Source of the DNA: Blumeriella jaapii
Lineage: Eukaryota > Ascomycota > Leotiomycetes > Helotiales > Drepanopezizaceae
Length of the DNA: 64,000 bases
Assembly: GCA_009599575.1 (NCBI GenBank)
Contig: VWND01000075.1
Coordinates: 496,001 to 560,000 of the forward strand
Direction: 5' to 3'
Numbering within the stretch: the first letter of the stretch is position 1; each line of letters opens with the position of its first letter. Positions 10,782-21,780 of the stretch are shown here, in pieces. The notes under the pieces were generated by a model, which was not told the origin of the DNA, did no database searches, and saw only the letters and a list, made by a program, of their open reading frames with translations. The position numbers were made by a program, and so were the translations under genes.

Positions 10782-11612
10782 AGGATTTCTTGGAGCTGTG
10801 ACGTGTTACGATACATGTATAATGGAAGGGGGCTATGGGGTGGAGTCTCTGTTTTGGTGGCTTTACTGACCTGTGAAGTGTGGTGGGATTGAGGCGTATG
10901 ATACGCAAAAAGCGTCGTCCTGCCTTACATTCTCCAGCAACCTGGTCTCTTGTCTTGGTTCTGGAGTCAAAACCCCAGCTGGATGATGAGAGTGGGCATG
11001 TAGTGTGCCAGGCCAGTGGCCATTAGTGTAATACCAACAGCATCTTACTGGAGTTCGGCATACAGGCAAAGAGTCAAAAGATCAACTCCTTGTTTTAATG
11101 CCCTACGAGCAGTAGTGGTCCCGGCCCAGCGTCCATACCTAGGTCTGTTCCCGTACACATTTTCGGTTGTATACAGTCGTCAGCAAGCTACCAATAGCCT
11201 AGTAAATGTGCACATCATCCGCCTCGGTCTAGTTTTCTCAACGACAACTCTTGCAGTGAAGCTTTCCATAGCACTTCACCTCAAGTTCCATGATTTCTCC
11301 GTACGGAAAGAACCCATCAGTCTCTTACTTAATGGCGATAGATCGAAAGGGCTATGTCTCACCCAAAAGTTGTTAAGGATGGGGCACCATAAGTATATCA
11401 TCACGAGAGGTGAGAAGCAGTGACTCGAAGGTGACGAGTATATAATGTATGTGATATCAACCACTCTATTACATCAAACTCAGAACACATCACAGGGGAT
11501 CGCGGTGATAAAATCATCGAAAGTATTTTTGAACACTGAGTACATCTTACGACGAGACCGGTGTCCATCTCAGATGCGTCTTGCTAAATCTTAATGATGG
11601 CGTAACGATTTC
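10782..11612. other. convergent intergenic region
   Basis: This lies between the 3' ends of the DUF423 and GRF genes. I see no gene, only short unsupported frames on both strands. Confidence 0.5.
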
Positions 11613-12105
11613 CTAACGATTCCCGTCTTCTTGTTCAGCAGCCACGTATGCCTCGTCCCGTACGTCTTGCACGCCGAAATCCCAATCAATTTTCCCAGCA
11701 GAAGTATCTGCATTTGCCCATAGCACAAGTCCAGAACACTCGTCGCTGGATGCCCCCCGACACGTCTGCTCGTCATCAGCACGTCTCTTTCCTTTCTTAA
11801 GTGATCTCAAATCGGAGGCTTGTGTGGGCCTAGAGACACTCTTACTTACCTCTACGACTAGGTTTATACCCCGGGCAGTCACATTTTGGGTTCCCAGGAT
11901 GGATCCCGATGCTGTCTCCCCACGCGACCCACCCATGAGGGAATCGCGGATATGCTTTTCTCGCACAGGGCGGGTTGGAGCACACGAAGTAGGGCCGGCC
12001 CCCGTTGCCGTTGGCGTTGCCGCTCATGGTAATATGGCGATCGGCCCATCGTCCACAGCGACATTGTAGTTCCAGTAACTTATCGGTGGCACGATAGAAC
12101 GACAT
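11613..12105 (-). CDS. GRF-type zinc-finger protein
   Basis: The N-terminal half has the GRF zinc-finger layout: CRCG near residue 16, a GRPYFVCSNPPC segment and HGWVAW. GRF domains bind single-stranded nucleic acid and occur in topoisomerase, NEIL3 and APE2 proteins, and also alone in small fungal proteins. The best model joins 11870-12105 to 11613-11829 across a very short 40-nt intron (GTATAA donor, CTAG acceptor), giving 150 residues ending in a polar, acidic tail. Without that splice the frame ends at 11842 (87 residues, ending PSRRGK). The total spliced length is an exact multiple of three, which favours the longer form, but the intron is at the lower size limit. Confidence 0.68.
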
Positions 12106-13392
12106 GCTGATAGCGAGGATCGCGAAGTGGGATAAGAGTGTTAGAGGAGGATAAGAAGAATTGAGGAAAAGGGGAGGGGATGAGGAGAGGAGGGTTGGAG
12201 GCCTACACGGTCAGCTGCATAGCGCCCATTCAAGCAAGGCGCGAAACGCCTCTTGCTCTTTATAGGTCGAGGGTAAACAAGCAAACGATCAGAGTGATCC
12301 TATCATGTTGGGACACATTGTTTGTGTTACCAACGGGGGTGGTTCTTGAGTATATGCTTGTAGTTTCTACACCAATACTGCAATGTGGAGGGAGTCCTTA
12401 TGTCATCGCGAGAGTTAGGAGCTGAGGGTTATAACCCAACAGACGACTTTCGTAAGAGTGGTTAAAAAGTCGATATGTTCGCATGAGTTACAGAAGTCTA
12501 GAAACCGGGAATTGCTGTTGAAATGTAGGCTACGCCTGCGGCGAAGCTCGGATGATATTCTGAGCCATGTTCAAGAGCAAACGCAAGAGAGGGTCAATCT
12601 GATAATACCCCCCTCATACCCCAGAAAGCCAGAACATCAATCTAAAGCGAATGCGTAGCTAGAATGAAAGAAAATAGAATAGAATAAAGCAGAGATCAGT
12701 ACAGAATACAAAATGAGAAAAATTAAGAAACCAGAACAGAAAATAAACCAGAACATGACGTAAAACCAGAACATGATATATAACCAGAACAGGACAATAA
12801 ACCATAACAGAAAAAAAAAAGCCCAGAAACATCCTCGATCCCCAAACCGAAGAAACAAAGATACAAACGACTGAAAGCCGATCCAGATATTCCAAGAAAA
12901 AAAACACGTGCCTTTTAACCACTCCCCCCCCCCTTTTCAACAACCGGTTCCCACCCTCACACATCTTCTCCTCCAGTTCCATTCATCCACCCTGGCTTAG
13001 CTTTTAAACCCCGTCTCCATTTCCCACCTGCCTACCTAGGTACATACCTACAGTACCAACCCTACCCTTAAACAAAGAAAATCATTCCGACTTCCAAAGA
13101 TAGCGAGCTACCATGACTGCGAACAAATAAGCAAACAGACAGGGACAGCTGTAATAGCATTGGTATGCCGATAAATAGGTATCTACTTCTACAACTGGGA
13201 AGATCTCACCCTCCCCTACCCCTCTTCCCTTCCCTTCCCAAAACGCCAAGCAAGATCTCATACAGGAATGGACAGGTAGGTACGTGAAAACCCAACTACG
13301 TACCAACAACGAGCAGCGCATGCACTTGATATACACGTAGTAAATCACCTCGGAGACAGCTTAATCGCGACTCCAGGACTACTTGTCCTTTC
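12106..13392. other. intergenic with low-complexity stretch
   Basis: The left part is the promoter of the GRF gene and the right part the 3' flank of COX10. Between them lies a degenerate A-rich repeat, listed separately, then pyrimidine-rich sequence. No gene is supported. Confidence 0.5.
12690..12830. repeat. degenerate AACCAGAACA repeat
   Basis: The motif AACCAGAACA or a close variant returns about six times at irregular spacing of 15-25 bp on the plus strand, with A-rich filler between. Confidence 0.6.
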
Positions 13393-14956
13393 CTAGGCGC
13401 TTGTAACGGCAGCGGCCTTCTCCTCCTCCTTCTCGTCCTCTTCCCCTAAGCAATCTTCCTCGTCATACAAATCCGGCTCGCCAACCACAGCCCGCCACAC
13501 GCGCTGCCACATGCCTTTCTTCTCTACCATGGCCAAAATCATGACAACAGGCAGATGCCACACGCTGGCCCAGAACAAGCCCCTCGCACTCCCCTTGTAG
13601 CCCTCCAGCCTCCAAAAGCGGACGGCCTCGCGCACGAGGTAGACGTTGACGGGGGCGCTCGCAAGCGCAAAACTCCACTCCGTGACGCCGCAGTAGCACA
13701 GCCCGACGCAGATGGGGAAGAAGAGCAGCGAGTAGCGCAGCGCGACGCGGCCGTTGCGCGCCGGGTTCAGCCAGCAGAGCATCCGGTACCCGGCGTTCTT
13801 GTACTCTTCCCGGATGGACCACGACAGCGACATGAAGTGCGGGAACTGCCACGCCACGAGCAGGCCCGCGAGCAACCAGCCGCCGATGTTCGGAGAGCCC
13901 AGCAGCAGCTCGCGCCAGTCGCCGTGCGTCGCTGACTGCCCCGCAGCGGCGGCCCAGCCCATCAGGGGCGGGATGCCGCCCACGACGGCCCCGACCCAGG
14001 TGTTGAGTGCGCTGACTCGTTTGAGAGGCGTGTAGACTCCGGCGTAGAGCGCGATGTTGAGCGCCCCGAGGAAGGAGACGGTGGGGTTCACGCCGAAGTA
14101 GAGCGCAGTTGTTCCCCCAATTCCGGCGAGTATGGCGAAGAGCGCGGCGCCTCGCGTGGATATCAGACCGCGCACCAGAGGCCTGTTCCGCGTACGGGAC
14201 ATCATGGCGTCCCATTTCGGCTCATACAGCATGTTGAAGGCGTTGGCCGATGCGGCGCACAGCGTCGTACCCGTCGTGAGGAACAGGAGGGTCAGGAGAG
14301 AGCGAGGGCGTGTCGGTCGCGGACGGGAGGAGAAGTTCGGGGACGGGGTAGAGCGAGTATGAGGCGCACGCGGTGAGAACGACGAGTATCGAGAGGCGTG
14401 GTTTCGAGAGGGAGAGCAGCACGGGAATCAGTCGTCGGATGGAATTCGAGGGGGCTTTGGCCGCGGACTCGGAGAGATTGGAAGACGAGTTTTCCGGCAG
14501 CACGAGATCTGCTTCTCTGGCTGCCCGCCGCGCTGCTTGTCGTCGTCGGTGAGGCAGATCTTGCTTCGATGTTGGAGATGCCGGCGTAGACGGGAGCTTC
14601 GCAGCTTCATGCTCCTCTGCGATTGACCGTGAGTCCGGTGCTGCAGATGATCCAGCTCCTCTCTTTGCACTCAAACGCACGCGGTCCAGTATCGCGTTCG
14701 CAGAGAAATAGCCAGTCTTCAATCGTGGAGTCGAGCCCGTCGCTGCCAGGGCGGCTCTGACCTGGGATTTCTGCGAGAAGTTCCTGGTGGCAGCCCGGCA
14801 CGCCGGCCTAGCTGTCGACAGCAGACATGCGAGACATACGGTGCTGAGGCCACTGGGTCGAAAGGCGCTCGCAGGAGGGGACCGTACAATCATCGCTTGT
14901 CGTTGATGTTGTGGCCGGACAGGACATGATGGGTTGAGGTTTGGGGAGGCTGCCAT
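13393..14956 (-). CDS. COX10: protoheme IX farnesyltransferase COX10, frame broken
   Basis: COX10 attaches a farnesyl chain to heme b in the mitochondrial inner membrane, the first step to heme A for cytochrome c oxidase. The N-terminus is Arg/Ser/Ala-rich like a mitochondrial presequence. The membrane core has the prenyltransferase signature [20 protein letters not shown] followed by multiple spans ([34 protein letters not shown]). Reading passes from one frame ([18 protein letters not shown]) to the next ([20 protein letters not shown]) at about 14291-14300, with no GT-AG pair available. Removing one base, or adding two, in a CT-rich run gives about 520 residues with full family similarity. 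As COX10 is normally single-copy and needed for respiration, an assembly error is more likely than a dead gene. Confidence 0.9.
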
Positions 14957-16059
14957 CTCGGGCGCTTCTTTAGCGAGTAGCCGCGTAGACGCTTGGCTTA
15001 GGTAAGCATGTAGATAATTCAGGACAGAGACCAGGTAAATATAGACAGTAGGAAAAGTGACGAGAATATATCCACTTTGGTAAAGTTAAGTCTGATATCG
15101 CTGAACTGATACTGCAAAACAATCGATACACCTCTTGTCCTTCCATCCGATTCAGGGTGTTGCTGCAGGATCACGCTGCATGCCGTCTACGTGATCCCGG
15201 ATCCAAAGCATCGGCTTCGTGTGTGATCAATCAACACACACCACCTGCTTCTCCCGGGAATTCGTTCCCAAGTATTCTTTCTGCATGTAGAGCTTGGAGG
15301 GGGTTTGTTTGAAGGTAGGTATTTGGGAGCTTGTTTCCCTGTACTCTGTAAATCTGGTTTGTGAAAAGTTTTACGCTGATTCTGAAGGTCTTGTGGCAGA
15401 TAATGCTTGGGAATAGTTGGGGAGTGGTTGGGAGATGGTCGAGAAATGGAAAAGTGCCTGACTCTGGTACTGTTGTCTATTCAAGTTTCATTTTCTTGAA
15501 AAAGAAAGGTAGATTCTTCGACACATTTACTGTGATGAGACTCGGTTTATGCTAACAACGCTCGCTGGTACCCTTGTTTACCTAAGGTTTTCACCAATTT
15601 GGCTCTACTCGATCCTCAGTTGAAGTTCCTAGCATAAATGCCATATTATTAACAGCACTTTTGAGGTTTTGCTTTTATATTTGCTCTAAGAGAAAGAAAA
15701 TGTAATTTTATAAACCACCAATCTAGGCCTTGCTGGAAGAGATGGGATATGTAATTCTTTCTGTGATTATCATTCCTTGCAGTCAGCACTTATAACCAAG
15801 TAAAATAGATTTTGTGGTGGATATCACAGAAACACAGATTAACGGTTGGTGCGCCGGGAGTGGGGGTGCGCCGAAGTATTTTGAGCAGATACTTTAAAGG
15901 GTTATCATAAAATAAGCTGTGTTCTGAGTTGAGAGCTGCAAGGCAGTGTTCTACATGTAATACATTAATACTAGGCTATCACAGTGTGCTACTACTAGTA
16001 GTAGTCGTCAAGTGATGATGTAGGTACGGTAGCGTGCTACAATGCGCTAGCCGGCTTGC
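14957..16059. other. intergenic
   Basis: The left part is the COX10 promoter. The middle (about 15600-15830) is AT-rich. No gene is seen. The right end runs into the short retroposon-like element. Confidence 0.5.
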
Positions 16060-16242
16060 CACAGCCGGCTGATGATGATGATGATGATGATGTATTGTTT
16101 AACGTCTGGAGGGGGCAGTGAAACTGCGCAACCTCAACCCTCCCGCAGGGCATTGGAGACGTGCTAAGCTGGGGATTTTTACATACAAGAGACCCTCGAG
16201 AAAGCAGTTATATAAAAGAAATGTGTGACACAGCCGGCTGAT
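16060..16242 (-). mobile_element. SINE-like element, copy 1, with 14-bp target duplication
   Basis: The 14-bp sequence CACAGCCGGCTGAT occurs at 16060-16073 and again at 16229-16242. Between them lie a (GAT)n run, a core containing TGTTTAACGTCTGG and GTGCTAAGCTGGGG, and an end with AAAGAAATGTGTGA. Related cores occur at 23172 and 37069. The direct repeat fits a target-site duplication, and the microsatellite at one end fits the 3' tail of a short non-LTR retroposon transcribed from the minus strand. No RNA polymerase III box was recognised. Confidence 0.6.
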
Positions 16243-16584
16243 TGACTGACGGACGAACACAAATCGCTCTAAGCTATACAACTGCTTCTTAACTCCAAAT
16301 TCTACAAGTTGCGCTTTCCCTGTTGACAAAAGCTCGCTTGCCAACCAATCTTCCTTCCCTACCCCAGGTTATTTGTTCACCAACAACGCGAAGGAGCTTG
16401 GATAGCTCGAAGAGGCTACCATCCCGCCATAAAATCTCGAAACTTTTGGTACGTATCCCATTTTTCATGACGCTTCGATAACAACACTATTTAACAAGCT
16501 TCAAACAACCCTTCGAGCTCTATAAAAGCAAACTCCGTGCACCAAGTCAAGCCTTGAACAGAATCCTCGATCGACATCGACATC
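16243..16584. other. promoter and leader of the 2EXR gene
   Basis: Ordinary mixed-composition sequence lies between the short retroposon and the start at 16585. Nothing specific is recognised. Confidence 0.35.
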
Positions 16585-17489
16585 ATGCTTGCCCAGTTCG
16601 CTATTATCGAAAGCGCCTCGCCAGATATCTTCAGCGAGGCTGCAGATCGCTTCAAAGCCGAAGGCATGATTCACTGTCGAATCCACCGAAAGAAGACCAT
16701 GGGAGAGACGGGCATCACACTCACGACGTAAGCAACGTCTTTATCCATTAATCTGTTTCGGAACAGTCTCTGCAGCTATATGACAACGTGCTATTCCGTG
16801 GATGAATCCTGCTATGATCACTCTCGATTCTATACTAATTATGTTTCTCTTCAGGTTCCAGCGATTCATAGATCTCCCCTACGAACTCAGAAACATCATA
16901 TACCAAAGAGTCATGACTGAAGACCGAGTCATTCGGATTGTTTACCCAGCTAGAGTTCCCACCACCAGCTCTCCGAGCTTCCTTGCAATACTCCGTGTTA
17001 GCAAGCAACTAAACACCGAGGCACGACCCTTCTTCTACTCGCAGAACGTATTCCAAGTTGGCAACGGCAAAGCCTATTCCGGGACTGAGTGCAATCTCCC
17101 GGCGTTCAGGAGATTCCTGTATTACACACCAAATCTGTATCTCAACAAGATTCCTTGGGTCACCGTGGAACCCATGTCCACCAAAGTGCCACAACCTTGC
17201 ATGTTCAGTCTAGACGCCATGGGGAGAGGTGCGGTCCTCCGTGGGTTGTGAGCTGTACGAGAATCTATCAGAGTTGATGATGCTCGTCAACCTTATCAAG
17301 CTCCGTCTGAAAGGGATAAAGAATAACATAACGGTTTTTGACCCTTGGGCAGGCCGGGAACATCATCACATAAACCCGCCTCTTCAACGCCATGTGTTCC
17401 TCGGTCATAGTGCGGACGGAAAGTATAGTCTGTGGTTAGAAGCCTCTTTAAGTAGGTGGACCGCGAAATCCATACACCCTGGTCTCTGA
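16585..17489 (+). CDS. 2EXR-domain protein, frame broken
   Basis: Exon 1 (16585-16727) and exon 2 (from 16855) join across a 127-nt intron (GTAAGC donor, TTCAG acceptor). Exon 2 opens with FQRFIDLPYELRNIIYQRVM, the F-box-like LPxElRxxIY start of the 2EXR family, with LRVSKQLNTEARPFFYSQNV, typical of these large fungal families of unknown function. The frame ends at 17251 as given. Removing one G from the GGGG run at 17221-17224 continues into GEVRSSVGCELYENLSELMM and an Ile/Leu-rich region to a stop at 17489, about 258 residues. The second reading has leucine spacing expected for this family, so a one-base error is likely. A true pseudogene is possible because such families decay often. Confidence 0.68.
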
Positions 17490-18007
17490 GCATGTCGAGA
17501 GAAGTCTACTTGGAACACTGGCTACGAGACAACGAGAACAAGAGCACCTGCTAACAATCTCTTCAGATGCCCTTACTAAATTTCGAAAACGGCTATGAGA
17601 GCTTGAGAGTGTGTTGCGGCGAAGGTCGAGGTTGGCTGGATGGGGTTGGGTGCGCGACTCACCTTCTGTCTTTCCGCCGCTGGACCGCGCTAGTGACAGT
17701 GGCTAACTGAAGCACGTCACTGTGGCTTCTCGATGGCTTTATTGCATCGAAGCTGTTTGACTAAACTCCTTGTTCATGTTAGGCAGAAAACGTTCTGAGG
17801 AAAGTGTTGTTTACATGCAAGCTCTCCAAGCGAGACTAGAGCGGTTTCTGCACAAAAAGCGGGTAGACTTCAGACGAATACAAAGCAAAATTTCTGGGTG
17901 AAAACACAGAAACCAAAGCTCCAATCAAGCATCATCAATAAAGCAATTTGCCAACCCTCAAGTCTATGTACAGGAATCTATCGAAAACGCTGCAGTTTAC
18001 CTCACCT
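17490..18007. other. convergent intergenic region
   Basis: This lies between the 3' ends of the 2EXR and ice-binding genes. No gene or repeat is seen. Confidence 0.45.
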
Positions 18008-20675
18008 TCAAAACAAGCCCAGCAGAACCACCACCACCCCGGCAAAGATCCCCGAATCAACCCTCCGATTCTCCAACGCGCCCCCAACCGACGGCAGCGG
18101 CTTGCTCGTCCCCGCGGCGGTAGATCCGCCCCCGTCTGTACTTGCAGCCCCTTCAGGAATTAGAGGCGACTTGACATTCGTGATGGGGACTACAGGCACC
18201 GTGCTGCTCGGCAAGACCCAATTGCAAGTGACGCCCACGGCACAAGCCGTCGGGCCCTCGCTTCCGGTCCATTGCGTGGTCTGGCCGCTACACACGCAGC
18301 TCGTGGGGCAGCTGGTGGGGGTTTGCGTGCCGCCGGGCAGTACGCAGGAGCAGCTCTCGCCGTCGGAACATGGGAGCGGGCCTTCGGTGCCGGTCCACTT
18401 TGCAGGTGGCTATTAGCTAATGCGAGAATAAACAACGCAGAAAGAAGCGGGGTGGTATGGCTTACAGTGGATGTCTGTCCGGTGCATATTTTCCGGTGGG
18501 GACAGGATGTGAGTGTTGAGAGCGCCGTTATGGTTTTGGTCTTGATACCGCCGGGAAGAACGCACGAACAAGTCTTGTGCGCGGAACAGGGGAGCGGCCC
18601 TTCTGAGCCTGTCCACTAATCGGCTTTTAGCCTCTACACATGAATGTTGGATAAAGACTTACGATTGAGGTCTGCCCTGTACAGGTTGCTTGGTGGGGGC
18701 AAGATGTGAGAGTTGAGATGACCGTGGTCTCGATAGTGACCACTTTGTGACTTGTGAAATTACTCGAGCTTGCTAGAGCCTTTGAGAATGAACTTCTCGG
18801 GGCGCAGGCTTTGGTCGTGGCAGTGGCAGTGAAAGTACCAATGAGAGTAGAGTTCAACTCTGCAGTGATGGAGGGAAACAATTGGGAGTTGGTGATCATT
18901 GCTTCCAGTCCAGATGTAGTCTCAGAGACTATCGGGATGTCCTCGGTATATGAAGGAAAGTCTAAAGATATCACGTCTCCGGTTGTTGTCTGTCCTTCAG
19001 GGCCACCGACATTGCTACTTTTGTCGATTGAAATAATTGGTATGGAGGAAGACAATGTGGCTAGAGCACCGGAAGTCATTGAGTCAAAATCTGTGGGAGT
19101 GATCTCGGAAATCGTCGTCACATAGGTAGCTGTTGATTCCGATGCCGTGGCTGAAGAGTCTGTAATGAATCAGAAGTCATCCGTGAAAGGTGGGAAATCG
19201 AGAGTATAGACGTCACCTGTGGCTGTCAATCCCTCTCCGCCACCGCTGCTCCCAATGCTACTAGGTACTGACGAAGAAGAGGAAATAATAGCTGTTGTTT
19301 GCGAAAGCGTGAGACCGGCTGCTGAAGATGACGAGATTGTCACGCCGGGCTGAGACAGGCCCGAAAGACTCAGACTGGGAATTTGGAAACTCTTAGTCTC
19401 GGAAAATATAGCTTGAGTGGTCGTGGACGTGCGAAGACTGGGGGATTGAGAGCTGGAAGTCTGAGAACTATACAACGGAATGCTAGCAGTTAGAGAGCCA
19501 GACTGAGGACTTGAAGTTCGAGAACCTGCGTTCTGAGAGCTTGCAGTCTGAGACTCTGCAACCTGCGAGGTCACGGGTCCGGAGGCAGTTGTCTGAGAAC
19601 TGGACTCCAAGCCCCCAGGAGACAGGACACTTGAGCCTCCGGAGCCGGGAGTGGGATTGGGAGAGCCAGGAACTGTGGAAACAGTATTCGGAGAGTTGGG
19701 GCTCTCTTGACTTGAGGATCGAGGGCTGGAATTTGATTTTATAAGCTGGAAGCTTGTATCCTCGACACGCAAAAGTTCGAGAGAAAAAATTTACAAGGCA
19801 TGAGGGAGCAAACATAGAACTGATCAAACAATAACATCGTCAGAATAACGGGGAACTTACCTGGCAATTACTGACACTGTGCTAGCAGATGCCGAGACCA
19901 GATCCGTGGGAGTTGGAGGACCAGTAGGTGGAGTCGAGCTATCTAGGACAGTAGAGCTTGACGATGGTCCTGGACAGACAGGAATAGTGACGCTGTTCGC
20001 GCTCAGCGTGACCGCCTCTGTGAGCCCTATAGCTCGTCCATTCAACACGACGTTGGTGTTCAAAGTCACGGCAGCCTGAGCAAGTATAGTCCCAATGAAA
20101 GAGCTCCCGACGCCAAGGGTGGCCGAAGATCCAACGGCCCAGTACACGTTGCACGCGCTTCCACCGGCGCCGGCGAATGTCACTGATCCGGCAACGGTCA
20201 GGGACGATCCGATCTGAAAGTACCAGGCATCGCTTCGGGATCCGGTCCCGACGAGGAACAAGTCCCCGGTCAATCCGGCCGTACTGTCGAAACTGTATGT
20301 GCCGGGAGGCAGGAAATTCCCCCCGAGATCGGTCCCGGTCCTGTCTACGCTTTGGCTAAAACTATTGATCGTGGTAAAGGCAGCCGTGGCATCATAGAAT
20401 GCCGTCGTGGTCTGGCCGCCGAAGAATATACCGCCGGTGACCGTCAAGGTTTCTTGTCCTGTGATGCTGGTTCCGCCTGTGCCAAGAGCGCCGACAATCA
20501 ACGTTCTCCCGGTGTTGGTGACTGCTGGTCCGCCTAGAACACCATATTTACTCGCTGCCCCCAGGTTGATCTGTATGTGTTAGCCTCTAGAAACGTTTGT
20601 TGCAGTGGTAGATCACACTTGTGCGGAGCTGAGGGCAGACAAGCCGAAGACGCAAAGGGTACTGAAAACTTTCAT
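18008..20675 (-). CDS. GPI-anchored ice-binding (DUF3494) surface protein
   Basis: Five exons: 20619-20675, 19861-20570, 18663-19725, 18466-18615 and 18008-18397, about 789 residues with phase-consistent splices. Order: signal peptide (MKVFSTLCVFGLSALSSA); a DUF3494 ice-binding beta-solenoid (INLGAASKYGVLGGPAVTN to LSANSVTIPVCPG); a long Ser/Thr-rich stalk; three cysteine-rich modules around WTGSEGPLPCS or WTGTEGPLPCS and CSCVLPGG; and a hydrophobic tail (SGIFAGVVVVLLGLF) typical of a GPI signal. DUF3494 domains bind ice in bacteria and some fungi. The layout suggests a cell-wall protein exposing that domain. An in-frame TGA (19170-19172) interrupts exon 3; a 57-nt in-frame intron at 19160-19216 (GTGACG donor, TTACAG acceptor) would remove it, otherwise it is a nonsense codon. 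The domain call is strong; an ice-related role is inferred. Confidence 0.85.
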
Positions 20676-21780
20676 GATGGATGGCGATCTGAACAAGCAG
20701 AGTGCCGAGAGGGAGCTGTGTACCTGATAAGATGTTTTTGGAGGGCCGCGAGGAATGCGCGTCCGACATCTTCGAACTCCCCCAATAATTCTCTTTGGGA
20801 AGTCTCGCTTAACTTTGAAACAACGCGTAGATAAACCCAAGAATGGATTGTCATTCTCATCCCTTAGAAGGCTTGCTTTGCTTGGGTCTAGATCTCGACA
20901 CCGCACTCCGAGTTCAAAGAGAGCTGTCGTCGCAGCATTTCACCTGATTGTAGGAGGTGAAAAATCGTAGTAAGAGAGTTGGAGTCCTACCGTCCCCAAC
21001 AGCCATATAGCTTTGACCTCGCGCCCTTGACAGCTGAGACATCCATGCCATTTCGCCTATTTAGTCCTTTTGAAAAGACGTCTTTATGTACACAGAAGCC
21101 TGCCAAATGTATTGTAGACCACCGGTTAGGGAAGAAAAATTCAAGAAAGAAGATGCAATTAGTTGGAGGTTGAATTTATCTCCCAAACAATTATGGTAAA
21201 CACGATTCGTGAGCATAAATAAAATACCAGCACTTAGACGCAAATCGTGACAGACGATTCGAAGCTCCGTTGATCTTGAGACTTGAGTCGATGATTATGA
21301 AGGATTAAGAATGTGTGTTGATATGTCGTTGAAATAAAGTGATTTTGAAGCTTTGGCGCTAACGACTCATAGCTCCACTGCTAGAGTCCTAACCTTTAAC
21401 GAAAGAAATACAACAGTCTCCCATTTCCTCAGACTCCTCACCCTGCATTTATTTACTACAGACCTGGTTATGGGCGTGATCTGGCAGGCTTTCTGAGCCG
21501 CAGGTCTGGAGCTGTTTATAATCTGATGCTTTGTTAGGATGACTCAACACAGGAGTTGTGGAAGAAAAAGCGTAAATTTTTGATGCTGGCTGGAAACTAT
21601 CAAATCAGGATTTTCTTAACACAGTTGGCTTTCCCAACCATGCGTAAATGGAAAGCATGTAGAAGCAAAGGAGACGACCAAATCATGTGACCACGATGTC
21701 TCCTACCAGCCATCTATCTCATTCAGCATTCCACACCCCCAACACCACGCGAGCAACGTCCCATGAATTCACTCCTCCCC
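20676..21780. other. intergenic
   Basis: The left part is the promoter of the ice-binding gene and the right part the 3' flank of the next minus-strand gene. It is mildly AT-rich and no gene is seen. Confidence 0.45.

Noticed and set aside
13463..14215. A long open frame overlapping COX10 in another phase
   Set aside because: It is the Arg/Ala-rich shadow of the GC-rich COX10 coding sequence and has no domain sense.
15960..16075. CTACTACTAGTAGTAG palindrome near the short retroposon
   Set aside because: It is a small microsatellite-derived in-versus-out repeat and does not bound the element, whose ends are set by the 14-bp direct repeat.
18190..18435. Ala/Arg-rich frame over the last exon of the ice-binding gene
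   Set aside because: It is an out-of-phase reading; the cysteine-module frame with the GPI tail is the supported one.
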